Shown: positions 8,145 through 16,327 of the stretch, piece by piece
Position numbering within the stretch: the first letter of the stretch is position 1
Layout of the letters: each line of letters begins with the position of its first letter
NCBI RefSeq assembly: GCF_025725685.1
Contig: NZ_CP107008.1
Span: 3,534,001-3,598,000, forward strand
Origin: Halomonas sp. M4R1S46
GTDB taxonomy: Bacteria; Pseudomonadota; Gammaproteobacteria; Pseudomonadales; Halomonadaceae
Reading direction: 5' to 3'
DNA length: 64,000 bases
The notes under the pieces: generated by a model
Database searches by the model: none
The model's input: the letters and a program-made list of their open reading frames with translations, nothing else
Told to the model about the DNA's origin: nothing
Position numbers and translations under genes: made by a program

Positions 8145-8558
8145 ATGCTGCGTATCTCCAACACCGTGGAGCTGGTCGAGCACGAGATCGAGATCACCCA
8201 GATCCGCGCCCAGGGCGCGGGTGGGCAGAACGTCAACAAGGTCGCCTCGGCCGTCCACCTGCGCTTCGACATCCCCGCCTCCAGCCTGCCGCCCTTCTAC
8301 AAGGAGCGGCTGATGGCGCTCTCCGACCAGCGCATCAGCAAGGAGGGGGTGGTGATCATCAAGGCCCAGAGCCACCGCACCCTGGAGCTGAACAAGGAAG
8401 ACGCCCTCGCCCGCCTGCGCGAGCTGATCCGCCGCGCCATCAAGCAGCAGAAGGCCCGCAAGCCGACCCGCCCCACCAAGGGCTCCCAGCGCCGTCGGGT
8501 CGACAAGAAGGTCAAGAAGGGCAAGACCAAGGCGCTGCGCGGCAAGGTGAAGCCCTAG
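8145..8558 (+). CDS. arfB: Alternative ribosome-rescue peptidyl-tRNA hydrolase ArfB
   Basis: A 137-residue release-factor-like protein (ArfB/YaeJ/ICT1 family). It carries the catalytic GGQ within AQGAGGQNVNKVASAVHLRF and a Lys/Arg-rich C-terminal tail that in homologues enters the empty mRNA channel. It releases nascent peptides from ribosomes stalled on non-stop mRNA. The length and domain order match the family. It follows the DUF3820 gene by 22 bases. Confidence 0.95.
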   Translation: MLRISNTVELVEHEIEITQIRAQGAGGQNVNKVASAVHLRFDIPASSLPPFYKERLMALSDQRISKEGVVIIKAQSHRTLELNKEDALARLRELIRRAIKQQKARKPTRPTKGSQRRRVDKKVKKGKTKALRGKVKP

Positions 8559-8657
8559 GCAATGTCCGAAAATTGCCTGCGCTCGATCGAGGCCGACGGG
8601 CGCCCGGTCCGACGCCTATAGTGACTCGTGACGTCCCTTCATTCGCAGGAGATCGCC

Positions 8658-10187
8658 ATGAGTGCCGACAAGACCCCGGGCGGCCCGGACCTGGCCGCCG
8701 GCATCGAACTGAGCGAGCTGGCCGAGGGCGAGATGATCACCGGCCATGTCGGCGAGAAGGCCGTGCTGCTCGCCCGCAGCGGCGGCGACTTCCACGCCGT
8801 CGGCGCCCGCTGCACCCACTATGGCGCGCCGCTCGGCGACGGCCTGATCGTCGACGATACCCTGCGCTGCCCCTGGCACCACGCCTGCTTCAGCCTGCGC
8901 AGCGGCGAGGCCCTGGCCGCCCCGGCGCTGGACGGCCTGGCCTGCTGGAATACCGAGGTGGTCGGCGACCGGGTGATCGTGCGGGAGCGTGCCGAGCCCG
9001 GGCCGAAGCGTCACCCGGCCCGCTCGCCGTCCTCGGTGGTGATCGTCGGCGGCGGGGCGGCCGGCGAGGCCGCCGCGGAGATGTTGCGCCGCCAGGGCTA
9101 CACGGGGCCGGTGACGATCGTCAGCGATGATGCGGCCCCGCCCTGCGACCGCCCCAACCTCTCCAAGGACTACCTGGCCGGCACGGCGAAGGCCGCCTGG
9201 CTTCCCCTGCGCGGCGATGACTTCTATGCGCAGCACGACATCACCCTGCGGCTCGCCACCGAGGTGGCGGCGATCGAGCCCGAGGCCTCGCGGCTGCGGC
9301 TCGCCGACGGCGAGATCCTCGGCTACGGGGCGCTGCTGCTGGCCACCGGCGCCGAGCCGGTGCGCCTGACGGTGCCCGGTGCCGAGCTGCCCCACGTGCA
9401 TACCCTGCGCAGCCAGGCCGACAGCGAGGCGCTGATCGCCGCCGTCGAGGCCGGCGCCCGGCGCGCCGTGGTGGTCGGCGCCAGCTTCATCGGCCTCGAG
9501 GTGGCGGCGTCGCTGCGCGAGCGCGGGCTCGAGGTGCGGGTGGTCGCCCCCGAGGCGCGCCCCCTGGAGCGGGTCCTCGGCGAGACGCTGGGCGACTTCA
9601 TCCGCGGGCTGCACGAGTCGAAGGGGGTGGTCTTCCACCTGGAGGAACGCGTGGCGGGCATCACCGCCGACGCGGTCGAGCTCGAGGGCGGCCAGCGCCT
9701 CGACGCCGACCTGGTGGTGGTGGGCATCGGCGTGCGCCCGCGCACCGCGCTGGCCGAGGCGGCGGGCCTCGCGGTGGACGATGGCGTGTGGGTCAGCGAC
9801 ACCCTGGAGACCAGCGTGCCGGGCATCTATGCCGCCGGCGACAGCGCCCGCTGGCCGGACCCGATCAGCGGCGAGCGCGTGCGCATCGAGCACTGGACGG
9901 TGGCTCAGCGCCAGGGGCAGCGCGCCGCCCGCAACATCCTCGGCGCCGGCGATGCCCGGGCCGCCGTGCCCTTCTTCTGGAGCCAGCATTACGATATCGG
10001 CATCAACTACGTGGGGCATGCCACCCACTGGGAGCGCATCGAGACCGACGGCGACCCCGCGGCCCACGACTTCACCGCGCGCTTCATCGCCGAGGACCGC
10101 CTGCTGGCGGTGGCGACGATCTTCCGCGACCGGGAGAGCCTAGAGGCCGAGGCGGAGATGGAGGCCCGCCTGCGCGCGGACCGCTGA
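8658..10187 (+). CDS. Rieske/FAD-dependent NAD(P)H oxidoreductase
   Basis: A 509-residue fusion. Residues 1-115 form a Rieske [2Fe-2S] domain with CTHYGAPLG and CPWHHACFSL (the C-x-H / C-x2-H ligands). Residues 125-480 form a pyridine-nucleotide-disulphide-type reductase with the FAD loop VIVGGGAAGEAAAE, the NAD(P) loop VVVGASFIGLEVAASL, and GIYAAGDSARWP. The C-terminal reductase domain follows. This is the architecture of AIFM3-like/ferredoxin-reductase proteins. The redox partner is unknown. The ATG follows a CAGGAGA site. It is a single-gene unit. Confidence 0.92.
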   Translation: MSADKTPGGPDLAAGIELSELAEGEMITGHVGEKAVLLARSGGDFHAVGARCTHYGAPLGDGLIVDDTLRCPWHHACFSLRSGEALAAPALDGLACWNTEVVGDRVIVRERAEPGPKRHPARSPSSVVIVGGGAAGEAAAEMLRRQGYTGPVTIVSDDAAPPCDRPNLSKDYLAGTAKAAWLPLRGDDFYAQHDITLRLATEVAAIEPEASRLRLADGEILGYGALLLATGAEPVRLTVPGAELPHVHTLRSQADSEALIAAVEAGARRAVVVGASFIGLEVAASLRERGLEVRVVAPEARPLERVLGETLGDFIRGLHESKGVVFHLEERVAGITADAVELEGGQRLDADLVVVGIGVRPRTALAEAAGLAVDDGVWVSDTLETSVPGIYAAGDSARWPDPISGERVRIEHWTVAQRQGQRAARNILGAGDARAAVPFFWSQHYDIGINYVGHATHWERIETDGDPAAHDFTARFIAEDRLLAVATIFRDRESLEAEAEMEARLRADR

Positions 10188-10256
10188 CCCGCAGCCCCCC
10201 GATCGCCCCGGGCCGGGGAGCCCCGCGGAGGGCGCCCCGGTCCGGGCCACTCGCGC

Positions 10257-10892
10257 TCAGGCCACCCGGGCGATCACCCGCTCCCTCGGCCAGCGCACCT
10301 TCTTGAGGCCGGCGAGCCAGTCGGCGTCCGCGTCACGGTAGCCCAGCGCCACCACCACGGCGCTGCGCAGCCGGCGCGCCTCCAGGCCGAGCACGGCGTC
10401 CAGGGCCGCTGGGTCGAAACCCTCCATGGGCGTGGCATCGACCCGCTCCAGGGCGGCCGCGGCCAGCACCATGCCCATCGCCAGGTAGGCCTGCTTGGCC
10501 GCCCAGTGCCGACGGGCCTCGGCGGTCTCGAAGCCATTGACCACGCCCTTCAGGGTGTCGCGATAGCCCGCGAGGCGCGGCTCATCGAGCCCGCGCTCCC
10601 GGGCCATCAGGCGGATCAGTTCATCGACCTCGGTCGCCCCGCTCGTCTCCCAGGTGGCGAACACCAGCAGGTGCGAGCATTCGCTGATCTGGGGCTGGTC
10701 GAAGGCGGCGGGCCGACAGCGCTCGCGCAGCGCCGGGTCGTCGACCACCACCACCGAGTAGGGCTGCAGGCCGTAGGAGGACGGCGCGAGGTGGGCCGCA
10801 TCGAGGATGCGTTCCAGGGTGGCCTCGGGAATGCGCTGGCCATTCATGCGCTTGGCGGCGTAGCGCCAGTGCAGGGCGGTATCGAGGGACAT
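10257..10892 (-). CDS. Nitroreductase family protein (NfsB-like)
   Basis: A 211-residue FMN-dependent NAD(P)H oxidoreductase. RYAAKRMNGQRIPE near the N-terminus and AAHLAPSSYGLQPYSVVVV match the FMN-binding region of the NfsB/YdgI group. QAYLAMGMVLAAAALERVDATPMEGFD is the helical core segment. Substrates in the family include quinones, nitroaromatics and flavins. It lies 38 bases downstream of the DMT transporter on the same strand, which suggests a shared transcript under the divergent MarR regulator. Confidence 0.9.
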   Translation of the reverse strand: MSLDTALHWRYAAKRMNGQRIPEATLERILDAAHLAPSSYGLQPYSVVVVDDPALRERCRPAAFDQPQISECSHLLVFATWETSGATEVDELIRLMARERGLDEPRLAGYRDTLKGVVNGFETAEARRHWAAKQAYLAMGMVLAAAALERVDATPMEGFDPAALDAVLGLEARRLRSAVVVALGYRDADADWLAGLKKVRWPRERVIARVA

Positions 10893-10930
10893 GCGGTGAC
10901 CTCCGGGGGTGTCAAGGGAACGGGCTGGCA

Positions 10931-11887
10931 TCAGGGACGTGCAGAGCAGGACGCCTCCGGCGCGGGCCTCGCCGGCCGGGTGGCGCCGCGCTGGAAGATC
11001 AGGGTGCCGGCGACCACCAGGCCGGCGGCCAGCGCCAGGTTGGGCGGGGTGGGCTCGCCCAGTACCAGCACGGCGACGGCGGTGCCCACGGTGGCCGCCA
11101 CCGTGCCGATCTGGCTGAGGTACACCGGACCGGCCAGTCGCTGGAGGATGAAGAAGAATCGGTAGAGCACGGTGAACACCGCCACCTCGAGCCCCAGCAA
11201 TCCGAGGCCCGCCGGCGAGGCGAACAGCTCGCCGAGGCGCCCGGGTTCCATGGCCAGGCTGAACGGCAGCAGGGTCAGGGCGGCCCCGGCCAGCACCAGC
11301 GCGGTCAGGTACACCAGCGGGACGTCCGCCGGCCAGCGCAGGGTGCGATAGATGTTGCCCAGGGCCAGGGCCAGCGGCATCAGCAGGACCAGCAGCGACC
11401 AGCCCAGCGGTCCGCCGCCGGTGCCGGCCTTGGAGAGGGCCAGCACGATGCCGCCGGAAAGCCCCAGCAGCACGCCGACCAGGCGATCCCCGCGCAGGGG
11501 CTCGAGGCGCAGCAGCACGGCCAGCAGCCAGGTCACCAGGATGGGGAAGGCGAAGCTCAGCGAGATGAACCCCGCCCCCACGTGGCGCACCGCCAGGAAG
11601 CCGAGCGCATTGGGCAGCGCCAGCAGGCTGCCGGCGACGGCGGCATACTCGAGCACCCGGCGATCGAGGCGCCACTCGCCGCGCCTGGGCAGTGCGATCA
11701 GCAGCAGGCAGCCGCTCGCGCTGGCAAGGGCCGCCATCAGGAAGGTCAGGCGTGGCAGGACCGCCGCATCGGCGAACTTGGCCACGGTCAGCGACATGGC
11801 CAGCAGGGTCCCCACCAGCAGCAGGCAGCCCAGGGCCTTGAGCCCGCGGCGATCGCGGCGCTTGTGTCCGACGAGGGCGTTGGTCAT
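10931..11887 (-). CDS. DMT-family (EamA) transporter
   Basis: A 318-residue inner-membrane protein with about ten hydrophobic segments arranged as two EamA repeats, the drug/metabolite transporter pattern. An AGGAGCACAAGG leader supports the MTNALVG start. It is divergent from a MarR regulator 79 bases away, with palindromes in the shared promoter region, and is followed by a nitroreductase. The context suggests efflux of a redox-active or toxic small molecule; the substrate is inferred, not seen. Confidence 0.85.
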   Translation of the reverse strand: MTNALVGHKRRDRRGLKALGCLLLVGTLLAMSLTVAKFADAAVLPRLTFLMAALASASGCLLLIALPRRGEWRLDRRVLEYAAVAGSLLALPNALGFLAVRHVGAGFISLSFAFPILVTWLLAVLLRLEPLRGDRLVGVLLGLSGGIVLALSKAGTGGGPLGWSLLVLLMPLALALGNIYRTLRWPADVPLVYLTALVLAGAALTLLPFSLAMEPGRLGELFASPAGLGLLGLEVAVFTVLYRFFFILQRLAGPVYLSQIGTVAATVGTAVAVLVLGEPTPPNLALAAGLVVAGTLIFQRGATRPARPAPEASCSARP

Positions 11888-11909
11888 CCTTGTGCTCCTA
11901 TAGCTTGGC

Positions 11910-11947
11910 ATCGTGTATCACGATAAAAAGAATCTTAGTATCAAGAT
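11910..11947. promoter_or_regulatory. Two palindromes, probable MarR operator
   Basis: ATCGTGTATCACGAT at 11910-11924 is a perfect inverted repeat with a three-base centre. ATCTTAGTATCAAGAT at 11932-11947 has matching ATCTT/AAGAT ends and resembles the ATCTTGATATCAAGAT-type sites bound by many MarR proteins. Both lie between the divergent DMT and MarR genes, where a repressor could control both promoters. Confidence 0.6.
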
Positions 11948-11966
11948 AAATAGGTAGCAAGCCCCC

Positions 11967-12467
11967 ATGAACCGAGTCAGTGTTGCGATCGACCAGTGGC
12001 GCCAGGAAATGCCCGACCTGGACCTGCTGCCCATGGAGCTGACGGCGCGGCTGACCACCGTCGGCCGGCACCTCAGCCACCAATACCTGGAGCCCTTCTT
12101 CAAGGCCCGCGGCCTGCAACCCCGGGAGTTCGACGTGCTGGCGACCCTGCGCCGGGCCGGCGCCCCCTACGCGCTGACCCCGACCCAGCTCTTCGAGGTG
12201 CTGATGCTCTCGTCGGGGGGCATGACCAACCAGTTGGATCGCCTGGAGAAGGCCGGGCTGATCGCCCGCCAGCCCAATCCCGCCGACCGGCGCAGCATGC
12301 TGGTGACCCTGACCGAGGCCGGCCTCGACCTGGTGAACGAGGCCCTGCCGCAGCACGTGAACAACGAGGCCCGGGCGCTGGCGACGCTGAGCCGCGAGGA
12401 GCAGCGGACCCTCAATGCCCTGCTGGGCAAGCTGCAGGACGGGCTGGAGGCCAAGGCGCCCGACTAA
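11967..12467 (+). CDS. MarR-family transcriptional regulator
   Basis: A 166-residue winged-helix repressor. LTPTQLFEVLMLSSGGMTNQ forms the recognition region. The wing reads ARQPNPADRRSMLVTLTEAG, with the DRR conserved in the family. MarR proteins are dimers that leave DNA when they bind small phenolic or oxidising ligands. It is divergent from the DMT transporter and nitroreductase, so autoregulation and control of that unit is the simplest reading. Confidence 0.92.
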   Translation: MNRVSVAIDQWRQEMPDLDLLPMELTARLTTVGRHLSHQYLEPFFKARGLQPREFDVLATLRRAGAPYALTPTQLFEVLMLSSGGMTNQLDRLEKAGLIARQPNPADRRSMLVTLTEAGLDLVNEALPQHVNNEARALATLSREEQRTLNALLGKLQDGLEAKAPD

Positions 12468-12617
12468 CGGCAGACCCGGCGACAGGACACCGCTGGACAC
12501 CCCGGGAGGCATCCCCTACCCACGACCGGCCGGGGATGCGGATACCGGCGAAGGCGTTCGGAGGGACCATCCGGTCATGGGGGAGCGCGTTTCGGGCCGT
12601 GAGCCGCCTGCCCGGCG

Positions 12618-13202
12618 CTAGGCCGCATCGATGCGCTTGGTCATCAGCAGCCAGTCGCCGCCGTGCTTGCCGCCGGGGTAGGGCTCGATCGGCAGCGAGG
12701 CCGTCTCGCGGAAGCCCTGGTGCTCGTAGAAGGTCCTGGCCACGTGGTTCTCGGAGGCGACGATCAGGCTCATCTCGGTGCAACCGGCGGCGATGGCCGA
12801 GGCCTCGGCCTGGGCCATCAGCAGGCTGGCCACGCCCCGGCGCCGCGCCGCCTTGTAGGTGGCGATGGCATTGATATACCAGCTGCCCGGCGCCTGGGCC
12901 TCGAGGCGCAGCAATGGCTGGACGACGCGCGGACGGTCGTCGAGGTCATCGAGGTCGTAGGGGGCCGGCAGCCGGTAGTCCAGGATCATCCCCAGCAGCC
13001 TCTTCTTCTGCAGGCAGACCTTGGCGTGCCGGTAGCTGAAGCCGCCCTCCTCCCGGGCGGCGCGCTGCTCGCCCACGTCCATCGGCGTCTCGTTGCCCGT
13101 GACCATCTGCCCCCACAGGTACTCGGGCAAGCCCTCGCCCGCCAGGTTGATCAGGTAGGCCAGGTCCCTGGCATGGGCCTTGGTGGCATCACGAATGTTC
13201 AT
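12618..13202 (-). CDS. GNAT-family N-acetyltransferase
   Basis: A 194-residue acetyltransferase. It begins MNIRDATKAHARDLAYLI and has the acetyl-CoA loop YKAARRRGVASLLM. It ends in the FYEHQGFRETASLPIEPYPG region typical of a widespread proteobacterial GNAT group. An insert of about 40 residues rich in Asp/Arg precedes the core. The substrate is unknown. The gene is followed by a 150-base gap with nothing recognisable. Confidence 0.85.
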   Translation of the reverse strand: MNIRDATKAHARDLAYLINLAGEGLPEYLWGQMVTGNETPMDVGEQRAAREEGGFSYRHAKVCLQKKRLLGMILDYRLPAPYDLDDLDDRPRVVQPLLRLEAQAPGSWYINAIATYKAARRRGVASLLMAQAEASAIAAGCTEMSLIVASENHVARTFYEHQGFRETASLPIEPYPGGKHGGDWLLMTKRIDAA

Positions 13203-13404
13203 CTCACCTCCCGGGCGACTGCCCGACGCCGGTTGCGCCGGCTGGCGCCCCTGCCGTCCCCCGTGCGGGGCGACTCTTCACGCTAGAGTAGGGACCACGA
13301 TGGCCCGCGGGAATTCCGAGGGACGTCGTTCCGATATGCTCCGTCATGGGTTCCATGCCCAGGCCTGCTAGCTTGAAGAAAGGCCCCTCCTGGAGGATCG
13401 GCAC

Positions 13405-14511
13405 ATGAGCGACGCCTTCGACCTGACCGACGACCTGGGACCGGAGAAGGTCCTCTACCTGCATGATCCCGCCACCCGGCTGCGCGCCATCCTGGTGATC
13501 GACAACGTCGCGGCCGGCCCGGCGATCGGCGGGACGCGCATGGCCCCGGACGTGAGCCTTGAGGAGTGCGCCCGTCTGGCCCGCTCCATGACGCTGAAGA
13601 ACGCCTCGGCCGGCCTGCCCCACGGCGGTGCCAAGGCGGTGATCTTCGCCGATCCCCGCATGCCCACCGCCGACAAGGAGCGGCTGATGCGCGCCTACGG
13701 CTACGCGATCCGCGAGATCACGGACTACATTCCCGGCCCCGACATGGGCACCGACGAGATCGCCATGGCCTGGGTCCACGACATGACCGGCCGCGCGGTG
13801 GGCCTGCCCCGGGAGCTCGGCGGCATCCCCCTGGACGAGATCGGCGCCACGGGCTTCGGCCTGGCTGCGGCCATCGAGGAGGCCCAGACCCACGGCGGCT
13901 TTCGCCTCGCGGGGGCGCGGATCGCCATCCAGGGCTTCGGCGCGGTGGGCCGGCACGCGGCGCGCTACCTGGCCGAGCGCGGCGCCGTACTGGTGGCGGT
14001 CAGCGATTCCGCCGGGACCCTGGTCTGCCCCGAGGGCCTCGACGTGCAGGCCCTGATCGACTGGAAGCACGAGGGCCACGCGGTGGCCGAGTTCCGGGAC
14101 GGCGAGGCCCGCGATCGGGAGGCCATCATCGATGTCGAGTGCGAGGTGTGGATTCCCGCGGCGCGACCGGATGTGCTCCACGAGGGCAACGTGGACCGGC
14201 TCCGGGCCAGGGTGGTGGCCGAGGGCGCCAACATCCCCGCGACCGAGGAGGCCGAGCGCCGACTCGCCGAGCGGGGCGTGCTGGTGCTGCCGGACTTCAT
14301 CGTCAACGCCGGCGGCGTCATCTGCGCCGCGGTCGAGCACGCCAACGGCAGCCAGGGCGAGGCCCTGGCCCGTATCGAGGAGCAGATCCGCCACAACCTC
14401 GACGAGGTGCTCGGCCGGGCCAAGGCCGAGGGCCAGCTGCCGCGCGCGGCGGCGGTGCAGATGTCGCGGGAGCGGGTCTGCACCGCGATGCGCTTCCGCC
14501 GGCCCTGGTGA
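13405..14511 (+). CDS. Leu/Glu/Phe/Val dehydrogenase family enzyme
   Basis: A 368-residue NAD(P)-dependent amino-acid dehydrogenase, the size of leucine/phenylalanine dehydrogenases. The substrate-binding SMTLKNASAGLPHGGAKAVI and IPGPDMGTDEIAMAW are present, as is the nucleotide loop IQGFGAVGRHAARYL. It also carries AEGANIPATEEAE and PDFIVNAGGVICAAVEHANG. It reversibly deaminates an amino acid to the 2-oxo acid. The active-site catalytic Lys is retained, but the side-chain specificity cannot be read reliably. It is a single-gene unit ending in two hairpins. Confidence 0.9.
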   Translation: MSDAFDLTDDLGPEKVLYLHDPATRLRAILVIDNVAAGPAIGGTRMAPDVSLEECARLARSMTLKNASAGLPHGGAKAVIFADPRMPTADKERLMRAYGYAIREITDYIPGPDMGTDEIAMAWVHDMTGRAVGLPRELGGIPLDEIGATGFGLAAAIEEAQTHGGFRLAGARIAIQGFGAVGRHAARYLAERGAVLVAVSDSAGTLVCPEGLDVQALIDWKHEGHAVAEFRDGEARDREAIIDVECEVWIPAARPDVLHEGNVDRLRARVVAEGANIPATEEAERRLAERGVLVLPDFIVNAGGVICAAVEHANGSQGEALARIEEQIRHNLDEVLGRAKAEGQLPRAAAVQMSRERVCTAMRFRRPW

Positions 14512-14528
14512 TCCCGGGATAGGGAGCG

Positions 14529-14619
14529 TCCAGGCGTCGAGGCAGGACGCCTGGAAGTCACCGGTCGACAGGGGAGACTCAACCCCTAGTGATGCGGGCC
14601 CGGTCGTCACCGGGCCCGC
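14529..14619. terminator. Two strong hairpins between convergent genes
   Basis: The first is a 10-base stem (TCCAGGCGTC pairing with GACGCCTGGA, 14529-14555). The second is an 11-base stem (GCGGGCCCGGT pairing with ACCGGGCCCGC, four-base loop, 14594-14619). Neither is followed by a T-run on either strand. They probably act as Rho-assisted terminators or 3'-end stabilisers for the converging transcripts. Confidence 0.5.
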
Positions 14620-14645
14620 GGTCATGAGAGGCCAGCGTGGCTGGA

Positions 14646-15098
14646 CTACTGGAAGGTATCGCAGACGGCCGTCAGGGCGGAGGGATCGTGGCTCTCCACA
14701 TGGGTGGTGGCCTCGCCGCCCGCCTCGATGGCCACGCTCCACTGGTGGTCGTTTTCCATGGGATCGCAGTTGCCGGCGTTGCCGCCGCCGAAGTTGGAAT
14801 CGATCCAGTAGTGGACGGCGTAGCTGCCGCCCTCCTGCAGCACGCCGGGGAATTCGAACGAGAACGCCGGATCGCCGTCGGCGGAGACCTCGCCGGTCTT
14901 CACGGCGATGGTCTCGCCGCTGGCCGTGTCCACCAGCGCCGCCTGGACCGCCTGGCCGCCGTGCGGTCCGTTGAAGCTGGCATCGCCCTGGAAGGTCAGG
15001 TCATGGCCCTCACTGGCCAGGGCCGTGCCAGCCACCAGAGGCAGGGCCAACAGCAGGCCCCGTCCAAGGCATGCCGCGGAAAACATCGTGGTCGTCAT
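14646..15098 (-). CDS. Secreted/periplasmic protein of unknown function
   Basis: A 150-residue protein with a Sec signal peptide (hydrophobic GLLLALPLVAG, probable cleavage after TALA). The mature part is predicted beta-rich, beginning SEGHDLTFQGDASFNGPHGG. It contains AVHYWIDSNFGGGNAGNCDP and a C-terminal VCDTF, so one disulphide is possible. The MTTTMFSAACLG start is set by a GGGAGGTG site. No family was recognised. Confidence 0.75.
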   Translation of the reverse strand: MTTTMFSAACLGRGLLLALPLVAGTALASEGHDLTFQGDASFNGPHGGQAVQAALVDTASGETIAVKTGEVSADGDPAFSFEFPGVLQEGGSYAVHYWIDSNFGGGNAGNCDPMENDHQWSVAIEAGGEATTHVESHDPSALTAVCDTFQ

Positions 15099-15344
15099 GG
15101 TGCACCTCCCGAAGGGTGACGGATGAACGTGAAGCCCGAGGGCTGACTCCAGCATAGTGCCCCGTGCCGAAGACGCCACGCCGACGCTCAACACGATGCG
15201 GACGCCCGGGGGCCTGGCGGTGTGCATGCCGACGGCTCGACGAGATTCAAACAACCGTTTGCATTTCCGGCCGAGCCAGCTAGGCTGTTTATCGAACACC
15301 GTTTCAAAACCCCCTCACCATCGACGCCGCCGCGAGGTTCGCTG

Positions 15345-15569
15345 ATGGATACGCATTCGCTACTGATTCAGGTCCTGTTGTATGTCTTCCTGCCGCTGTG
15401 GGGCATCGCCGGCTTCGTCGACTGGTGCTGCCACCGGGCCACCCGCATCGAGGCGACCTCGGGGCTCAAGGAGTCGCTGGTCCACTCGCTGATGGGCGTG
15501 CAGGTCGGCATTCCGATCCTGCTGTGCCTGCTCTACCCGGCCGGGTCCACGGCAAGCCCAGCCGGCTGA
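15345..15569 (+). pseudogene. N-terminal fragment of a membrane protein
   Basis: The first 67 residues (starting MDTHSLLIQVLLYVFLPLWG, then GFVDWCCHRATRIEATSGLK and ESLVHSLMGVQVGIPILLC) match the beginning of a conserved diheme-like or DUF-type membrane protein of about 190 residues known from pseudomonads and relatives. The frame then runs into unrelated sequence and stops. The remaining membrane segments are missing, so this is a 3'-truncated relic at a deletion junction. Confidence 0.6.
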
Positions 15570-15667
15570 AGCGGCGCATCCTCGAGTCCAATGGCATCCG
15601 GCAGCGCCACTACGCCATCGACGCCGAGCATCGCACCACCATCGGCAACGGCGCCATGGCCGCCCGG
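15551..15667 (+). pseudogene. Fragment of a KAS III-like ketoacyl synthase
   Basis: About 39 codons (GKPSRLKRRILESNG, then IRQRHYAIDAEHRTTIGN and GAMAARA) resemble the stretch near the N-terminus of a FabH-like 3-oxoacyl synthase group. There LKRRILxxNGIxxRxYAID precedes the first core helix. The rest of that enzyme is absent. The fragment is in frame with the downstream iron enzyme, so it is sandwiched between two truncated neighbours. The family call rests on a short match. Confidence 0.4.
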
Positions 15668-16327
15668 GCCGGCGAGGACTGTCTGCAGGGGCTGATGCGC
15701 ATCTGGTTCGATTTCGAGCGCCAGCTGGGCCGCGTCCCCGTGATCCAGCGCCTCGAGCGCGGCCGCTTCCCCCTGGAGGACTATCGCCGGCTGCTGCTGC
15801 ACCTGCGCCAGCAGGTGGTGGAGGGCGCGCGCTGGATCACCCGCGGTGCCTCGAGCTTCGATCGCGACTTCGCCGACGTACGCTCGCTGGTGATCGAGCA
15901 TGTCCGGGAGGAGCACCGCGACTACGAGCTGCTGGAGGCCGACTACGTGGCAGCCGGCGGCGAGCGCCGGGCCATCGTCGAGGGCGAGCGCAACGCCGGC
16001 AGCGAGGCCCTGCACGCCTTCATGATGTACCGGGCGAGCCAGCCCAACCCCGTGGACCTGATCGGCGCCATGTGGATCATCGAGGGACTGGGCCAGAAGA
16101 TGGCTGCCGACTGGGCGCGCCGAGTCGAGGCGGCCACCGGCGGCGATGGCGGCCACACCCGCTTCATGCGCTATCACGGCGAGAACGACGACGCCCACCT
16201 GGACAAGCTCTATGCCCTGCTCGACCGGGTCTGCCGCGACGCGGCCGACCGCCGGGCCATCCTGCGTACCGCCCGGGTCGTGGCCCGGCTCTATGCCTTG
16301 CAGCTCGAGGAGGTGGACCATGACTAG
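15656..16327 (+). CDS. Haem-oxygenase-like iron-containing redox enzyme
   Basis: A roughly 223-residue all-helical protein of the haem-oxygenase/TenA-like fold. Candidate metal ligands lie in IEHVREEHRDYELLEADY, in MWIIEGLGQKMAADW and in RYHGENDDAHLDKLY, the pattern expected of diiron oxidases of this fold. The body looks intact, but its original start has been lost to the upstream deletion. Translation could begin at the ATG at 15656 or the one at 15695, neither with a strong ribosome-binding site. It overlaps the next gene by eight bases, so the two are translationally coupled. The substrate is unknown. Confidence 0.65.
   Translation: MAARAGEDCLQGLMRIWFDFERQLGRVPVIQRLERGRFPLEDYRRLLLHLRQQVVEGARWITRGASSFDRDFADVRSLVIEHVREEHRDYELLEADYVAAGGERRAIVEGERNAGSEALHAFMMYRASQPNPVDLIGAMWIIEGLGQKMAADWARRVEAATGGDGGHTRFMRYHGENDDAHLDKLYALLDRVCRDAADRRAILRTARVVARLYALQLEEVDHD

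Noticed and set aside
8616..10067. Long open frame opposite the Rieske-FAD reductase
   Set aside because: His/Gly/Ala-rich translation without motifs; the sense strand encodes a complete enzyme.
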